Part shown: positions 1 through 8,503 of the stretch, piece after piece | Numbering within the stretch: the stretch's first letter is position 1 | Layout of the letters: each line of letters begins with the position of its first letter | From: Candidatus Gastranaerophilales bacterium | GTDB lineage: Bacteria; Cyanobacteriota; Vampirovibrionia; Gastranaerophilales; Gastranaerophilaceae | Length of the DNA: 13,220 nucleotides | NCBI GenBank assembly: GCA_947589525.1 | Contig: CANQAW010000027.1 | Location: forward strand, 1-13,220 | Direction: 5' to 3' | The notes under the pieces: model-generated | What the model was told of the DNA's origin: nothing | Databases searched by the model: none | Seen by the model: the letters and a program-made list of their open reading frames with translations, nothing else | Position numbers and translations under genes: made by a program

Positions 1-114
1 GTTTTGTCTGAACGAGCCTGTTTTTTGACCGTAAGCATCATAAGAATTAGTATTGCATAGAGCAAAACTTGCAGTTACAAAAAATAAAAATAAAGTGAGT
101 AAAAGTTTTTTCAT
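1..114 (-). CDS. Small exported protein, N-terminal part (runs off left edge)
   Basis: Reading the minus strand from an ATG at 114 down to 112 gives 38 codons without a stop before the window edge, so the gene is partial. The protein begins MKKLLLTLFLFFVTASFA, a textbook Sec signal peptide: two lysines, a hydrophobic stretch of about 12 residues, and a likely signal peptidase I site after SFA at residue 18. The Leu-Cys that follows does not make a good lipobox. The mature part starts LCNTNSYDAYGQKTGSFRQN. The YDAYGQKTGSF piece resembles tandemly repeated units in small secreted proteins of AT-rich gut bacteria (from memory); only one copy is visible. Minus-strand AAGAGG at 125-120, five bases before the ATG, is a fitting ribosome binding site. 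It is divergent from the BREX operon and probably belongs to the host chromosome rather than to the defence island. Function unknown. Confidence 0.7.
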   Translation of the reverse strand, partial: MKKLLLTLFLFFVTASFALCNTNSYDAYGQKTGSFRQN

Positions 115-169
115 TATTGCCTCTTATATTAATATAACGATAGTTTTCGATAAATGTTCAAAATTTCCC

Positions 170-197
170 ATAATATTATAACAAATCCCTATGTCAA
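170..197 (-). promoter_or_regulatory. Sigma70-type promoter for the divergent exported-protein gene
   Basis: On the minus strand TTGACA (197-192) is a perfect -35 hexamer. It is followed after 16 bases by TATTAT (175-170), five of six matches to the -10 consensus. Transcription would begin near 163, giving a leader of about 48 bases before the ATG at 114. The call rests on sequence only. A perfect -35 with acceptable spacing is better than expected by chance even in AT-rich DNA. Confidence 0.55.
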
Positions 198-259
198 ATT
201 AGGACATATTAAAAATAAAAATACAGAATATTTACAAACAACCTTATTTGCTATGTTCA

Positions 260-268
260 TGATAAAAT
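260..268 (+). promoter_or_regulatory. Extended -10 promoter element of the BREX operon, almost touching brxA
   Basis: TGATAAAAT fits the extended -10 pattern TGnTATAAT with one mismatch. No convincing -35 hexamer lies 16 to 18 bases upstream, which an extended -10 can tolerate. The expected transcription start, six to seven bases after the hexamer, falls at about 275, the A of the brxA start codon. There is also no Shine-Dalgarno sequence before brxA, so a leaderless message is possible. A weaker alternative is TTTACA (231-236) with TATGTT (252-257) at a short 15-base spacing, which would give a leader of roughly 10 bases. Confidence 0.4.
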
Positions 269-274
269 TTAACT

Positions 275-874
275 ATGAAAAGCGTTGTAGGCAACAATGA
301 AAAATACAGTATGGCTTTTACGACTTGTAGCCTTTTGATACAAGAATCTATTAAGATTGCCGAATTGTTCTGCAAAGAAAAGGACTGGAAGAAGGTTTCG
401 CAAATTGCCACTGACGAAAATTTATTTCAATACAGAACGGTTAGTTCACTAAAAAGGACTTTGAGCGAAATTATTTCAAGATTAAAATTACTATCTGAAG
501 ATGCAATAAATTTACTAATCCATGGATACAAAGAAGAGCAAATACAAGTTTTATGGCTTGCAGTTTGTTTAAGATATCAATTTATTTATGAATTTTCTGT
601 TGAAGTTATAAGAGAAAAATACAGAAGTATGCAGTATAAAATAGAGCAATTTGATTTTGATGCATTTTTCAATTCAAAAATGAATTACCATGAAAGTCTT
701 GAAAACATAACAGAAACAACAAGAAAAAAATTAAAACAGGTTCTTTTTAAAATGATGAAAGAAGCGGAAATTATCAATAACGATGACAATGTTCAGGTGG
801 CTCTGCTGTCTGAAAAAATTGTTAGTGTTATTGGAAGTATGAATCAGAAATACCTTATGGTATTTCCAAATTAG
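275..874 (+). CDS. brxA: BREX protein BrxA (DUF1819 family)
   Basis: The 199-residue length is normal for BrxA, a small helical protein for which DNA binding has been reported and which is the first gene of most type 1 BREX operons. Recognisable family features are YSMAFTT near residue 11, a following helix with DWKKV at 37-41, SSLKR at 57-61, an EIISRLKLL stretch at 65-73, GYKEEQ at 84-89, FDFDAFFNSK at 126-135 and TTRKKLKQVLFKMMKEA at 148-164. The start at 275 is chosen because family similarity begins by residue 11; the next in-frame ATG at 311 would remove part of the YSMAFTT motif. No ribosome binding site precedes 275, while an extended -10 element ends seven bases upstream, so translation may be leaderless. 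Six bases separate its stop from brxB. The family call is secure; the exact role in defence is unsettled in the literature. Confidence 0.92.
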   Translation: MKSVVGNNEKYSMAFTTCSLLIQESIKIAELFCKEKDWKKVSQIATDENLFQYRTVSSLKRTLSEIISRLKLLSEDAINLLIHGYKEEQIQVLWLAVCLRYQFIYEFSVEVIREKYRSMQYKIEQFDFDAFFNSKMNYHESLENITETTRKKLKQVLFKMMKEAEIINNDDNVQVALLSEKIVSVIGSMNQKYLMVFPN

Positions 875-880
875 TGTGAA

Positions 881-1489
881 ATGAGGAAAATGGACAAGAA
901 TTCACCAAGAGAAAACTTTAAACATTTATTGAGTATATTATCAAGCGAACGATTTTTAAAAATGAAAATCAGGTTTAATGAAGTTCCCTTTTTTATTGCT
1001 GATTATTCAATAGAAAAACAAGATGAGATGCTTGATGTAATTGAAAAATTAAAAAGTAATCTTACCGATAAAAATATAAAAATTTTAGATATAAATTTGT
1101 ATGATTTATCAATAGAAATTTTGAAAAAGAATGGCGATTGGGATTGGTATATAGAAAATGAAACTACCCGAAGCAAAGATGTTCTAAAAGAGGAATTTCA
1201 ATCGATATTAGATGTTCAGGATGTCATATCTCCTGCAATAAAAGAAAAAATACAGACAGACTACGATATATTGTTTATAACAGGAATTGGAGAAGTTTAT
1301 CCATATATTCGTTCTCATAGTATTTTAGACAATATTATGAATTTTGCAAAAACAAAACCTATGTTAATGTTCTTTCCGGGCGAATATACAATGTTGGAGG
1401 ACACAAGCTCCAATTTAAAACTTTTTTCTGTTTTGTCTGATGATAAATACTACAGGGCTACTAACATATATGAAGTTGATGAGGTATAA
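881..1489 (+). CDS. brxB: BREX protein BrxB (DUF1788 family)
   Basis: The 202-residue protein shows the conserved blocks of BrxB: EVPFFIADYS at 34-43, an INLYDLSIEIL segment after it, TGIGEVYPYIRSH at 134-146, MLMFFPGEY at 161-169 and a C-terminal YYRATNIYEV. The alternating hydrophobic strands and the glycine-rich GIGEVYP turn suggest an alpha/beta fold. Recent work on type 1 BREX reports a BrxB-PglZ sub-complex, so it probably acts as an adaptor for PglZ in the cytoplasm. The start is uncertain: ATG at 881 and ATG at 890 are in frame and neither has a well-placed ribosome site. I keep 881, six bases after the brxA stop, which suits translational coupling. Its last codons contain GAGG (1481-1484), the likely ribosome site for brxC. 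Confidence 0.9.
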   Translation: MRKMDKNSPRENFKHLLSILSSERFLKMKIRFNEVPFFIADYSIEKQDEMLDVIEKLKSNLTDKNIKILDINLYDLSIEILKKNGDWDWYIENETTRSKDVLKEEFQSILDVQDVISPAIKEKIQTDYDILFITGIGEVYPYIRSHSILDNIMNFAKTKPMLMFFPGEYTMLEDTSSNLKLFSVLSDDKYYRATNIYEVDEV

Positions 1490-1494
1490 ATATT

Positions 1495-4400
1495 ATGGCT
1501 TTAAGTTTAGTTGAATTTTTTAAGAAAAAGATTAACAGACCTATTAATGCAGTTATTCACGCAAACGAATTGGATGCATTAGATACGGAAGTTGATGAAT
1601 ATGTTTTGACTGACGAAGTTGCCAAAAGAATGGAAAATTTCCTTGAAGAGTATAATAATCATCAACATATGAATGGTGTATGGATTTCAGGTTTCTTTGG
1701 CTCAGGTAAATCGCACCTATTAAAAATGCTTGCTTTACTTTTAGAAAACAAAGAAATAAACGGTGTAAAAGTCGCAGATAAATTCCTCGAAAAATGTGAA
1801 GGTAACGACTTCTTGCAGGCAGATATTAAAAAAGCTTCCTCAATTCCGTCAAAAAGCATTCTGTTTAATATAGATCAAAAAGCTGACAATATTGATAAAT
1901 CCCAAAGAGACGCTCTTTTTTCCGTCTTTGTTAAAGTATTTGATGAGGCTTGCGGATACTATGCAAAACAAGCATATATTGCACAATTTGAAAGAGAATT
2001 AGATAGAGATCATTTGTTTGAAAAATTTAAGGAAACTTTTAAAAGCATTTCAAATGAAGACTGGAGTTATGGTCGTGAAAGAGCAATGAGATTTTCGAAA
2101 GAAATTGATAAGGCTTATAATACCGTAACCAATCAAAATGGGGAAAATATTCTTGATAAATTCAGAAGCGATTATCACTTATCGATTGATGATTTTGCAG
2201 ACAATGTTAAGGAATGGCTCGACAGACAGCCGGCTAATTTTAGAATAAACTTTTTTGTAGATGAAGTTGGACAGTTTATCGCAACGAATGCTAACTTTAT
2301 GGTTAATTTACAAACCGTTGCTGAAAGTTTAGAAACAAAATGCAAAGGCAGATCTTGGGTAATCGTAACGGCTCAAAACGATATGGGCAATGTCTTGAAT
2401 GAGATGGAAAATAAAATGTCCACCGATGATTACACTAAAATTCAAGACCGCTTTAAAATAAGAATGAATCTTACAAGTGCAAATGTTTCGGAAGTAATTC
2501 AAAAAAGATTACTTAAAAAGAACGAAGAAGCAGAACAAGAACTTGCAGTTCTTTATAATAAAGAACACGATAATTTTAGAACACTTTTTGATTTCGCAGA
2601 CGGAAGCCAAACCTACAAAAACTTTGAAAACGAACAACATTTTATTGATAGTTATCCGTTTATTCCATATCAATTTACATTATTTCAGTCTGCTATTCAG
2701 AATTTATCAAAGCACGATGCATTTGAAGGCAGATATAGTTCCGTTGGGGAAAGATCTATGCTTGGAGTGTTCCAACAAGTTGCTATAAATGTAAGTTCTA
2801 AAAAACTTGGCGAACTTGCAACATTTGATCAGATGTATGACGGTATTGAGCAATCTTTAAAAACAAGCATTAAAAATCCGATTATTAAAGCAAATAATAA
2901 TCTTTCCAACCCGTTTGCAATAAGAGTTTTAAAAGCCTTATTCTTAGTTAAGTATGTAAAAGAATTTAAGAGTACGGTTAGAAATGTTGCTATTTTAATG
3001 TATTCAAACTTTGATGAGAATATTCAAAAACTCAATGAACAAGTTTCTGTTGCTCTCAATGTTTTAGAACAAGAATCCTATATCCAAAGAACGGGCGATT
3101 TATATGAATTCTTGACAAGCAAAGAACAGGACATTGAAACCGAAATCAAAAATATGGATATTGATAGAGATGATCTAAAGCACGAACTGCAACAACTTAT
3201 ATTTGATGACATAATCGGAAATAATAAAATCAGATATGCTGAAACAGGGCAAGATTATCCGTTTACGAGAAAATTAGATGGCAGGGGATTTTCACAAGAA
3301 AAAGAATTGGCAATTCACATCATCAGTCCTTTAAATGACGAAAAGGAATTGTTTGATGAAACAAGAATTAAATCTTTCTCATTGCAAAATGCAAATGATT
3401 TAATTGTATTTTTGGGAGAAAACTATAAACTGCATAAAGATTTGGTTTTATATAAACAAACTTATAAATACATAAATGAAAATCAAAATATACATATTTC
3501 TGAAACAGTAAAAAACATTCTCGCCAATAAAGCAGCACAAAACAGAGAAAGATTACAACAATTAAAAATAAGAATCAGAGAACTTGTCGGACACGCAAAA
3601 TTCTATATTAACGGTTCTGAAGTTGAAATCAGCGGTGAAGAACCAAAAGGAAAATTAATTCAGGGATTTAATCAATTAATATCGAGTGTTTATGTAAATC
3701 TTAAAATGCTTGGCGATAATCAATACAAAGAAGATGATATCAAGTATATTTTAAGTAATAAGCAACAACTTTTACTCGATCAAGGATTAAGCGAAGTTGA
3801 ACAAGAAATTTTATCTTATATCAAAAGAGAAACCGATGGCGGTTTAAGAGTAACAATCAAAAAAGCTATCGATAAATTTCAAATCAAACCTTACGGTTGG
3901 TCTTACCCTGCAATTTTATGTAATATCTCAAAACTATGTTCAAGACGAAAAATTGAATTGAGAGAAGATTCAAACATCTTAAACGACAACGAAATAAATG
4001 CGGCACTAATTGCAACAGCAAGACAAAATAATATTATTCTTACACCGCAATTAGATTTCTCTCCATCTCAAATAAGAAATTTAAAAGATTTTTGGGGAGA
4101 ATTTAAGGAAGAACCGGCAGGAGATTGGGATGCAAAAACTTTGGCTTTGAATGTTGCCGATCTTATAAAAGAAGAACAGGAAAAAGTTAAGATTTTACTT
4201 GCACAACAAAGTGATTATCCGTTTATTCGAGTTTTGGAAGATACTTATAAAAAACTTTCAGAATGTTGCGGTAAAGCATACAATTGGTATTTAACCGATT
4301 TTAGAGATAAATCGGATGAACTTATAGAATTAAGAAACTCTTACATTAAGCCTATAAGCAGTTTTATGGAAGGTGCAGGAAAAAATCTTTATAAATCAAC

Positions 4401-5013
4401 AAAAGAATTCTTGCAGTCTCAAGCACCTAATTTCGGATATATTGCTGACGATGAAGTAAACAAAATCAAAGAACTTCTAAATAGTGATAATTGCTACAAA
4501 GGTACAGTTATTCAGGATTTAAGAAGTGCTGTTGATAATGTAAAACAACTAATCGATAGCAAATTAAACGAGACAAAAGAAAATGCTATCGCAAGAATAA
4601 ATGAACAAAGAAGTAAACTTCAATCAATGGAGCAATATTCAAAATTAAATGATGATGACAAATCAAGATTTAATGTTGAATTTGATTCTTGTGCAAGAGA
4701 TATTTCAAATGTAAATGTTATTGCAGTTATAAAAGATACTGTTGAAAGATTTGAAGATAGCAAATTAAATAATTTAATTGCACAAGTTATAGAACTCACA
4801 ACACCAAAACCTGAAGTAACAGAATCAAATAATGCTGATGAAGTTGTTGCAGTTGAAAAGAAACCTGAACCAAAAGTCATATCTTCAAATTCAATAAGGG
4901 CAAATTATAACAAATCCGTAATTACAAATGAAGAAGAATTAAATGATTATATCAATTCTTTAAGGTCAGCTATGGCGGAACAAATTAAGAATGGAAACAG
5001 CATAAGAATATAG
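1495..5013 (+). CDS. brxC: BREX P-loop ATPase BrxC
   Basis: This 1172-residue protein is the large ATPase of type 1 BREX (BrxC/PglY type), full length for the family. After an N-terminal segment with DEYVLTDEVAKRM at 34-46, the Walker A motif GFFGSGKS lies at 66-73 within the family signature GVWISGFFGSGKSHLLKML. Walker B is NFFVDEVGQF at 252-261, with Asp256 and Glu257 as likely magnesium and catalytic residues. A sensor-like WVIVTAQNDMG follows near residue 290. The rest is mostly helical and charged. A proline/acidic linker near 1101-1130 precedes a conserved C-terminal tail ending GNSIRI. GAGG at 1481-1484, ten bases before the ATG, can serve as ribosome site. It sits in the core with PglX and PglZ and is expected to power or switch that complex. 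No key residue is missing. Confidence 0.95.
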   Translation: MALSLVEFFKKKINRPINAVIHANELDALDTEVDEYVLTDEVAKRMENFLEEYNNHQHMNGVWISGFFGSGKSHLLKMLALLLENKEINGVKVADKFLEKCEGNDFLQADIKKASSIPSKSILFNIDQKADNIDKSQRDALFSVFVKVFDEACGYYAKQAYIAQFERELDRDHLFEKFKETFKSISNEDWSYGRERAMRFSKEIDKAYNTVTNQNGENILDKFRSDYHLSIDDFADNVKEWLDRQPANFRINFFVDEVGQFIATNANFMVNLQTVAESLETKCKGRSWVIVTAQNDMGNVLNEMENKMSTDDYTKIQDRFKIRMNLTSANVSEVIQKRLLKKNEEAEQELAVLYNKEHDNFRTLFDFADGSQTYKNFENEQHFIDSYPFIPYQFTLFQSAIQNLSKHDAFEGRYSSVGERSMLGVFQQVAINVSSKKLGELATFDQMYDGIEQSLKTSIKNPIIKANNNLSNPFAIRVLKALFLVKYVKEFKSTVRNVAILMYSNFDENIQKLNEQVSVALNVLEQESYIQRTGDLYEFLTSKEQDIETEIKNMDIDRDDLKHELQQLIFDDIIGNNKIRYAETGQDYPFTRKLDGRGFSQEKELAIHIISPLNDEKELFDETRIKSFSLQNANDLIVFLGENYKLHKDLVLYKQTYKYINENQNIHISETVKNILANKAAQNRERLQQLKIRIRELVGHAKFYINGSEVEISGEEPKGKLIQGFNQLISSVYVNLKMLGDNQYKEDDIKYILSNKQQLLLDQGLSEVEQEILSYIKRETDGGLRVTIKKAIDKFQIKPYGWSYPAILCNISKLCSRRKIELREDSNILNDNEINAALIATARQNNIILTPQLDFSPSQIRNLKDFWGEFKEEPAGDWDAKTLALNVADLIKEEQEKVKILLAQQSDYPFIRVLEDTYKKLSECCGKAYNWYLTDFRDKSDELIELRNSYIKPISSFMEGAGKNLYKSTKEFLQSQAPNFGYIADDEVNKIKELLNSDNCYKGTVIQDLRSAVDNVKQLIDSKLNETKENAIARINEQRSKLQSMEQYSKLNDDDKSRFNVEFDSCARDISNVNVIAVIKDTVERFEDSKLNNLIAQVIELTTPKPEVTESNNADEVVAVEKKPEPKVISSNSIRANYNKSVITNEEELNDYINSLRSAMAEQIKNGNSIRI

Positions 5014-5023
5014 TGGAGCATAA

Positions 5024-8000
5024 ATGGATACAGCACAATTAAAAAAATTCGCACAAGAAGCAAGAAAATCTTTAATGGGAACGGTTGAGGCAAAACTCGG
5101 CGTTGTTTTAGCGGAGGATAGTCTTGCAAGAAGAGAATCCAAATCCGCTGTCTCCGCTCTTGAAGGTTTAATAAATGAAATAGGCAAAGACCAAGTTATT
5201 GAAAAAGTCGCATATACTTGGTTTAACCGTTTTTGTGCTTTAAGATTTATGGATGCAAACCATTACAATAAAATCGGAATAGTTTCCCCTGTTGAAGGTC
5301 AGACTCAACCTGAAATATTAGCAGAAGCAAAAATGGGATATTATGACGATTCTGTTGTAGATACTAAAATTAAAGATCAGATAAATAAACTATTAAACAG
5401 TTCGCAGGATGATGCATATAAACTTTTGCTTGTTTCGTATTGTAATTTTTTGAATAAACAATTACCTTTTATGTTTGAGAAAATTAACGATTATACGGAA
5501 TTATTGATGCCGGATGATTTGTTATCAACGAATTCTGTTTTATCTCAAACCGTTGCAGTTTTAGATACAGATACTTGTAAAGATGTTGAAGTTATTGGTT
5601 GGCTTTATCAATATTACATATCAGAAAAAAAAGATGAAGTTTTTGCAGACCTAAAAAAAGGCAAGAAAATTTCTAAAGATAATGTTCCGGCCGCAACTCA
5701 AATATTTACTCCAAAGTGGATTGTAAGCTACATGGTTGAAAATTCTGTTGGTAAACTTTGGTTAGAGTCACATCCTGACAGTATTCTTCAATCTAAATTT
5801 AAATATTATCTTGAATCCGCAGAACAAGACGAAAATGTTAAACAAAAACTTGAAGAATTAAAAAACAAGGATATACAACCACAGGACATAAAAGTTTTAG
5901 ATCCAGCATGTGGTTCGGGACACATTTTAGTAAAAGCATTTGATGTTTTATTTGAAATCTATAAAGCACAGGGTTGGCAAGATAATGAAATTCCTGAATT
6001 AATTTTAAGGAACAACCTTTATGGTTTGGATATATGCGATAGAGCTTCTCAACTTGCACAATTTGCAGTTATGATGAAGGCTCGTCAATATGATAGAGGG
6101 ATATTTAATAAAGTTTCAGAATTGAATATATGTTCAATTAAAGATACTAATTGGCTTGACTACCATGTAGCTCAAGAATTAATGAACGGTGTCAAAGATG
6201 AAAAATTAGCAAAAGAACAAATTGAACTTTTGCAGGATACATTTAGAGATGCAAAGGAATACGGTTCTATCATTGATGTCAAAGGTTTTGATTTTGAATT
6301 TTGGGAAGAAAGAATTAACTACTTTAAAAATTTAGGTCAATCTACAATATATTCTCCAATTATTAGAGGTCGTTTGTGGTATAGCATAAAACAATCTCAT
6401 ATTATGCAACAAAAATATGAATGTGTTATTTCTAATCCACCATACATGGGAATTGGAAATTCAAATGATAAACTTTCTGAATATGCAAAAAAATATTATT
6501 TTAATAGTAAAGCTGATTTATTTTCAATTTTTATAGAAAAATGTCTAAAATTTCGCAAGAATACTGGGTATGTTTCTATGATAACAATGCAAAGTTGGAT
6601 GTTTCTTCCAAGTTTTGAAAAAATGAGAGATGAAATTTTGGAGAATAATTCTATTTCATCAATGATTCATCTTGGTTCTCGAGCATTTGGCAGTAATGAT
6701 GTAGGAACAATAGTTCAAACTACCAGTTTTGTAATAGGAGGATCTTCAGAAGGAATATATCTGAAACTTACAGATTTTTCAGATCCTAAATCAAAAGAAG
6801 ATGCGCTTTTGTTTGCTATAAATAATTATACGAACTATAAATATTCATGTAATAAAAATATATTCAAGAAAATTCCGGGGCATCCAATTGCATATTGGGT
6901 TACTCCTAAATTTTTACAACTTTTTGATAAAAAGAATATTGGAGAGATTGCTATATCAGATGGGCAAACAAAAACAGGGGATAATGATAGATTTTTACGA
7001 AATATATGGGAAGTAGACTCTCTAAAAATTGGTAAATTGGGTTATAAATGGGTAAAACATGTTAAAGGTGGAGCATATAGAAAATGGTATGGGAATATTG
7101 ATACATTAATAAATTGGTCTGATAGTGCAAGACAACATTATAGGAGTGATCGTGTTGCAAGAATCACTCCAGAATATTTGTGGTTCAGAAAGGGTTTATC
7201 ATGGACTCTGATTTCAGAACATATTTCAATTCGTTTATTACCTGAAGATTGTACTTTTAATTTAGCAGCACCTTCATTATTTTTTGATAATGAAGACGAT
7301 ATTTATCCAATTATGGGCTTTTTAAATTCAAAAATAGCTTTTAAATCAATAAAACTCTTCAATCCAACATTTAATACTAATATTGGAGATATTTGTGTTC
7401 AACCAGCCGATTATTTAACAAGTTCAAATTATTTACAATTGACTGCAATCGTGAAAGACTGTATAAATATTTCAAAAGATGATTGGGACAGTTTTGAAAT
7501 CTCATGGGATTTCAAAGTTCATCCTCTGTTGAGATTTGCCAATATACATAAGGGTTTGGTTGATGGTAAGATCTCTAAAACTCTTCCTGCAATAACAGAC
7601 GGTGATAAGGTTGAAGACTGTTTCAAACAATGGAAATCATATAAACAAGAACAATTTAATAAACTAAAAGCAAACGAAGAAGAATTAAATCGCTTGTTTA
7701 TTGAAATATACGGCTTGCAAGATGAAATGACCTCTGATGTTGCAGATAAAGACATAACCATTGCTTTAGCTGATGAAAAAAGAGAAATAAAATCTCTGCT
7801 TTCTTATGCAGTCGGCTGTATGTTTGGCAGATATTCACTTGATAGGGAGGGACTTGTTTTTGCAGGAGGCGAGTTCGATAAAAGCAATTATACATTATTT
7901 GAAGCAGATGAAGACGGAATTATTCCTATTTTATCGGAACACTACTTCTGCGATGATATAACTGAAAGATTTAAAAAATTCCTTAAGGTTGCATTTGGCG

Positions 8001-8503
8001 AAACGTTTTATGAAGAAAACTTGGACTATATTGCTACGGTTTTAGGCAAGAAAACAAATGAAACTGCTGACGATACAATAAGAAATTATTTCTTGAAAGA
8101 TTTTTATAATGACCACGTTAAGTTATATCAAAAAAGACCTATTTATTGGTTATTCTCGTCAAAGAACGGTAATTTTAATGCACTTATTTATCTTCACAGA
8201 TACAATAAAGATACGGTAAATAGAATTTTGAACAATTATTTAAGAGAATATGAGGGAAAACTTGAGCAATCAATAAATAATAATAAGCATATATTAACAA
8301 GCTCATTAGCGGACAGAGACAAATCAAAGGCACAAAAAGAAATTGAAACAGCTCAAAAAATAGTAAATGAAATTAAAGATTATGAAAGAGATGTTATCTA
8401 TCCTCTTGCAACGCAAAGGAAAGAAATCGATCTCGATGACGGAGTAAAAGTTAATTATTTGAAGTTTGGAAAAGCACTTAAAAATATAGGTTTAAAGGCA
8501 TAA
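5024..8503 (+). CDS. pglX: BREX adenine-specific DNA methyltransferase PglX
   Basis: This is the 1159-residue BREX methyltransferase, which transfers a methyl group from S-adenosylmethionine to N6 of adenine at the system's recognition site and so marks self DNA; it is also needed for defence. In order: an N-terminal helical region; the family block TQIFTPKWIVSYMVENS at 225-241; SAM-binding motif I LDPACGSG at 292-299; NNLYGLDICDRASQLA at 330-345; and catalytic motif IV NPPY at 471-474, typical of N6-adenine enzymes. The region from about 630 to 800, rich in aromatic and basic residues, is the likely target recognition part (inference from position). The C-terminal third ends with a coiled-coil-like charged stretch. 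GGAG at 5015-5018, five bases before the ATG, is a good ribosome site. An A8 run at 5625-5632 is the longest homopolymer noticed in the gene. The stop overlaps the pglZ start by one base. Confidence 0.95.
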   Translation: MDTAQLKKFAQEARKSLMGTVEAKLGVVLAEDSLARRESKSAVSALEGLINEIGKDQVIEKVAYTWFNRFCALRFMDANHYNKIGIVSPVEGQTQPEILAEAKMGYYDDSVVDTKIKDQINKLLNSSQDDAYKLLLVSYCNFLNKQLPFMFEKINDYTELLMPDDLLSTNSVLSQTVAVLDTDTCKDVEVIGWLYQYYISEKKDEVFADLKKGKKISKDNVPAATQIFTPKWIVSYMVENSVGKLWLESHPDSILQSKFKYYLESAEQDENVKQKLEELKNKDIQPQDIKVLDPACGSGHILVKAFDVLFEIYKAQGWQDNEIPELILRNNLYGLDICDRASQLAQFAVMMKARQYDRGIFNKVSELNICSIKDTNWLDYHVAQELMNGVKDEKLAKEQIELLQDTFRDAKEYGSIIDVKGFDFEFWEERINYFKNLGQSTIYSPIIRGRLWYSIKQSHIMQQKYECVISNPPYMGIGNSNDKLSEYAKKYYFNSKADLFSIFIEKCLKFRKNTGYVSMITMQSWMFLPSFEKMRDEILENNSISSMIHLGSRAFGSNDVGTIVQTTSFVIGGSSEGIYLKLTDFSDPKSKEDALLFAINNYTNYKYSCNKNIFKKIPGHPIAYWVTPKFLQLFDKKNIGEIAISDGQTKTGDNDRFLRNIWEVDSLKIGKLGYKWVKHVKGGAYRKWYGNIDTLINWSDSARQHYRSDRVARITPEYLWFRKGLSWTLISEHISIRLLPEDCTFNLAAPSLFFDNEDDIYPIMGFLNSKIAFKSIKLFNPTFNTNIGDICVQPADYLTSSNYLQLTAIVKDCINISKDDWDSFEISWDFKVHPLLRFANIHKGLVDGKISKTLPAITDGDKVEDCFKQWKSYKQEQFNKLKANEEELNRLFIEIYGLQDEMTSDVADKDITIALADEKREIKSLLSYAVGCMFGRYSLDREGLVFAGGEFDKSNYTLFEADEDGIIPILSEHYFCDDITERFKKFLKVAFGETFYEENLDYIATVLGKKTNETADDTIRNYFLKDFYNDHVKLYQKRPIYWLFSSKNGNFNALIYLHRYNKDTVNRILNNYLREYEGKLEQSINNNKHILTSSLADRDKSKAQKEIETAQKIVNEIKDYERDVIYPLATQRKEIDLDDGVKVNYLKFGKALKNIGLKA

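Noticed and set aside
175..180. Minus-strand TATAAT as the -10 of the divergent promoter
   Set aside because: Perfect hexamer, but only 11 bases from the TTGACA, too close for a sigma70 pair; TATTAT at 175-170 has workable spacing.
311..313. Alternative brxA start at the second ATG
   Set aside because: It would cut into the conserved YSMAFTT block and has no ribosome site.
2543..2788. 81-codon plus-strand frame inside brxC
   Set aside because: Out-of-frame shadow within the continuous BrxC reading frame; its composition looks random and no frameshift in brxC is needed.
4620..4880. 86-codon open frame on the minus strand inside brxC
   Set aside because: It is the antisense shadow of brxC coding sequence, Ser/Thr-rich with no recognisable domain, and has no ribosome site that stands out.
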